A stretch of DNA of 64,000 bases from Ilex aquifolium (Eukaryota > Streptophyta > Magnoliopsida > Aquifoliales > Aquifoliaceae). Numbering within the stretch: position 1 is the stretch's first letter; every line of letters starts with the position of its first letter. Below the pieces are notes generated by a model. That model had not been told where the DNA came from. It ran no database searches and saw only the letters and a list, made by a program, of their open reading frames with translations. A program made the position numbers and the translations under genes. This document shows positions 62,673-64,000 of this stretch, one piece after another. Location of the stretch: NCBI GenBank assembly GCA_951799425.1, contig OX637396.1:39423901-39487900 (forward strand). Direction: 5' to 3'.

Positions 62673-63445
62673 GGTTTTCTGGTTTTTCGTGTTTTTAAAC
62701 TCTATGAGCAATCATTGCTTCGTTTTATATCATAATAATCATACTATACTGTTATTCTTTTATCACCATTGCTGACATTAAATTTGGATTGTTGATTTGA
62801 TTGTTAGGGTTGTTGTTTTGGTAATTTTTTCGTCAAAATTGGGAATTTCTACTTTTGGTTTCAATTTATCATTGTGATCAATGTTATTGTGGGCTGTGAT
62901 TATTGAATTGCAAAAGTGCTTTGCTATTTTAATAAGCAGTTGAATTCTCCTAATGCTATTTGAGTCATGATTTCAATTGCAAAAACTATTGAGACATTTA
63001 GGACTCAAATCGGACATTCTGCAGTGGGTGGGAACCCCTTTGGTCACGCCCAGGGGGTTGGTACGCTGGTTGCCCCTTCCCACCTTTTCTCCCAGCAAAA
63101 AAAAAACTTAACAAGACCCAACAATTACTGAAACGGCTAATTTTTTTGGCAGCTAATTAACCTAAATCGAACATCAAAAGAAGATCACAATTTTACTCTT
63201 ATCTTCATGCCGCATGCTCCAAAGGTCATCACACTAAGGTCGAGAATTCCCCTTGGTATTAGATTATGGATCACCCCTTTCCTCACCTTCTCCCCCAAAT
63301 ACAAGAAGGAAAAATTTACAATAACCGAAGATGGAATAAGAATGAGAGAGATAGTCTCAACTATGTTTTATTTTCTTGAAAATTAAATTATTTGTCTATA
63401 GTTAATAATGAATACAATGTATGATGGGATTGCTGCTTTTCCCAG

Positions 63446-63465
63446 ATGGATTTGATGGTACGTGA
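63446..63465 (+). other. Possible alternative last coding exon of the NFD6-like gene
   Basis: A donor at 62635 (CTATCAG|GTGGTA) and an acceptor at 63445 (TTTTCCCAG) would join so that the protein ends ALSDGFDGT. The acceptor has a good pyrimidine tract. Transcripts would be needed to confirm it. Confidence 0.45.
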
Positions 63466-64000
63466 AACCTTTGGCTTAGTGCTGTTTTAAAGGTAGGCCA
63501 GTCAAGCATTTTTAGGCTGCTTGTCTTCATGAATTCTACGCATATTCTTTCTAATCTTGGGCTGATAATTATTTTTTCAAATTCACCATTGTGCATCACA
63601 AGATTGATCAGATCATAGTAAGGATTGTTCGAGCTTTTTATAACATATATGAGTTTGTTAAAATTAGATTCCCCTCCTTTGAGAGTAATCAAGGCCATAT
63701 TGCAGCGCCAGCAGCTTCTGAAGAACTTATTATCTCATTTCTGTCTTAGTTTTGATTGTATCTTCTAAGGTGTGTTTGAAATTTGAATATATATAAAATC
63801 AAATCATGATTTAGCTTTTAACTTCACTTTTACACTCTAAATTTTGGTCGTGAAAATGTGATATCCACAATAAACACCTCGTGATAACTACAACAAAGAT
63901 GTTGCTTTAGAAATCGTAGATAGACGTCAGCTAATGGGTGGGTACAATTAGCTTCATTCAAATGCTCCAACTTTCAAATGCAATGCGCAGGACGTGGATA
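63466..64000. other. Downstream of the NFD6-like gene, probably 3' UTR or intron
   Basis: No further gene recognised. The minus-strand frame 63402-63698 (98 aa) has no domain that I know and overlaps the likely 3' end of the NFD6-like transcript, so it is not called. Confidence 0.5.

Noticed and set aside
63402..63698. 98-aa minus-strand ORF
   Set aside because: No recognised domain, and it overlaps the probable NFD6-like 3' region; nothing beyond openness supports it.

Overview
This window is nuclear DNA of a flowering plant, most likely a woody eudicot. It has AT-rich intergenic DNA, GT-AG introns, CT/GA microsatellites, a miR156-regulated SBP-box gene, plant-type housekeeping genes and a dense layer of plant transposons. 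No prokaryotic, organellar or viral genome structure was seen. Exon boundaries were read by eye from splice sites and frame continuity.

Layout. (1) 118-5646 (+): the last 15 exons of mitochondrial elongation factor G; its introns hold a complete TRIM retrotransposon and a 156-bp Helitron. (2) 5.7-9.1 kb: intergenic, with a MULE-like element, a copia solo LTR with a 5-bp target duplication, and a SINE copy. (3) 9137-12623 (-): a complete three-exon SPL transcription factor (357 aa) with a miR156 site in exon 3. (4) 12.7-26.2 kb: intergenic, with a 171-bp and a 1.4-kb MULE (both with 9-bp target duplications), a Helitron and a CACTA fold-back element. (5) 26239-27425 (-): a complete two-exon PHD-finger gene (128 aa). 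(6) 27.5-32.7 kb: intergenic, including a SINE inserted inside another SINE.

(7) 32693-58301 (+): a CCT1 (TCP-1 alpha) locus turned into a 25.6-kb pseudogene. A 5.06-kb hAT element sits inside its fourth exon, with an exact 8-bp target duplication. A second hAT copy lies inverted 0.7 kb downstream, where a short exon cannot be found. A 9.5-kb PIF/Harbinger element occupies a later intron. Two downstream exons also carry a nonsense change and a frameshift.

(8) The Harbinger element is the most unusual object here. It keeps an apparently intact DDE transposase (403 aa), a Myb/SANT-like ORF1, a second SANT-like gene, and a small protein that joins an RNase H1 N-terminal (hybrid-binding) domain to a C-terminal membrane segment. 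A 5'-truncated LINE is nested inside it.

(9) 58.3-62.2 kb: transposon debris, Helitron ends and a CCN-triplet block. (10) 62238-62672 (+): a small NFD6-like organelle-targeted protein (108 aa) with a possible alternative last exon. The host genes have unrelated roles (organelle translation, developmental timing, chromatin reading, chaperonin, organelle protein) and do not form a pathway.
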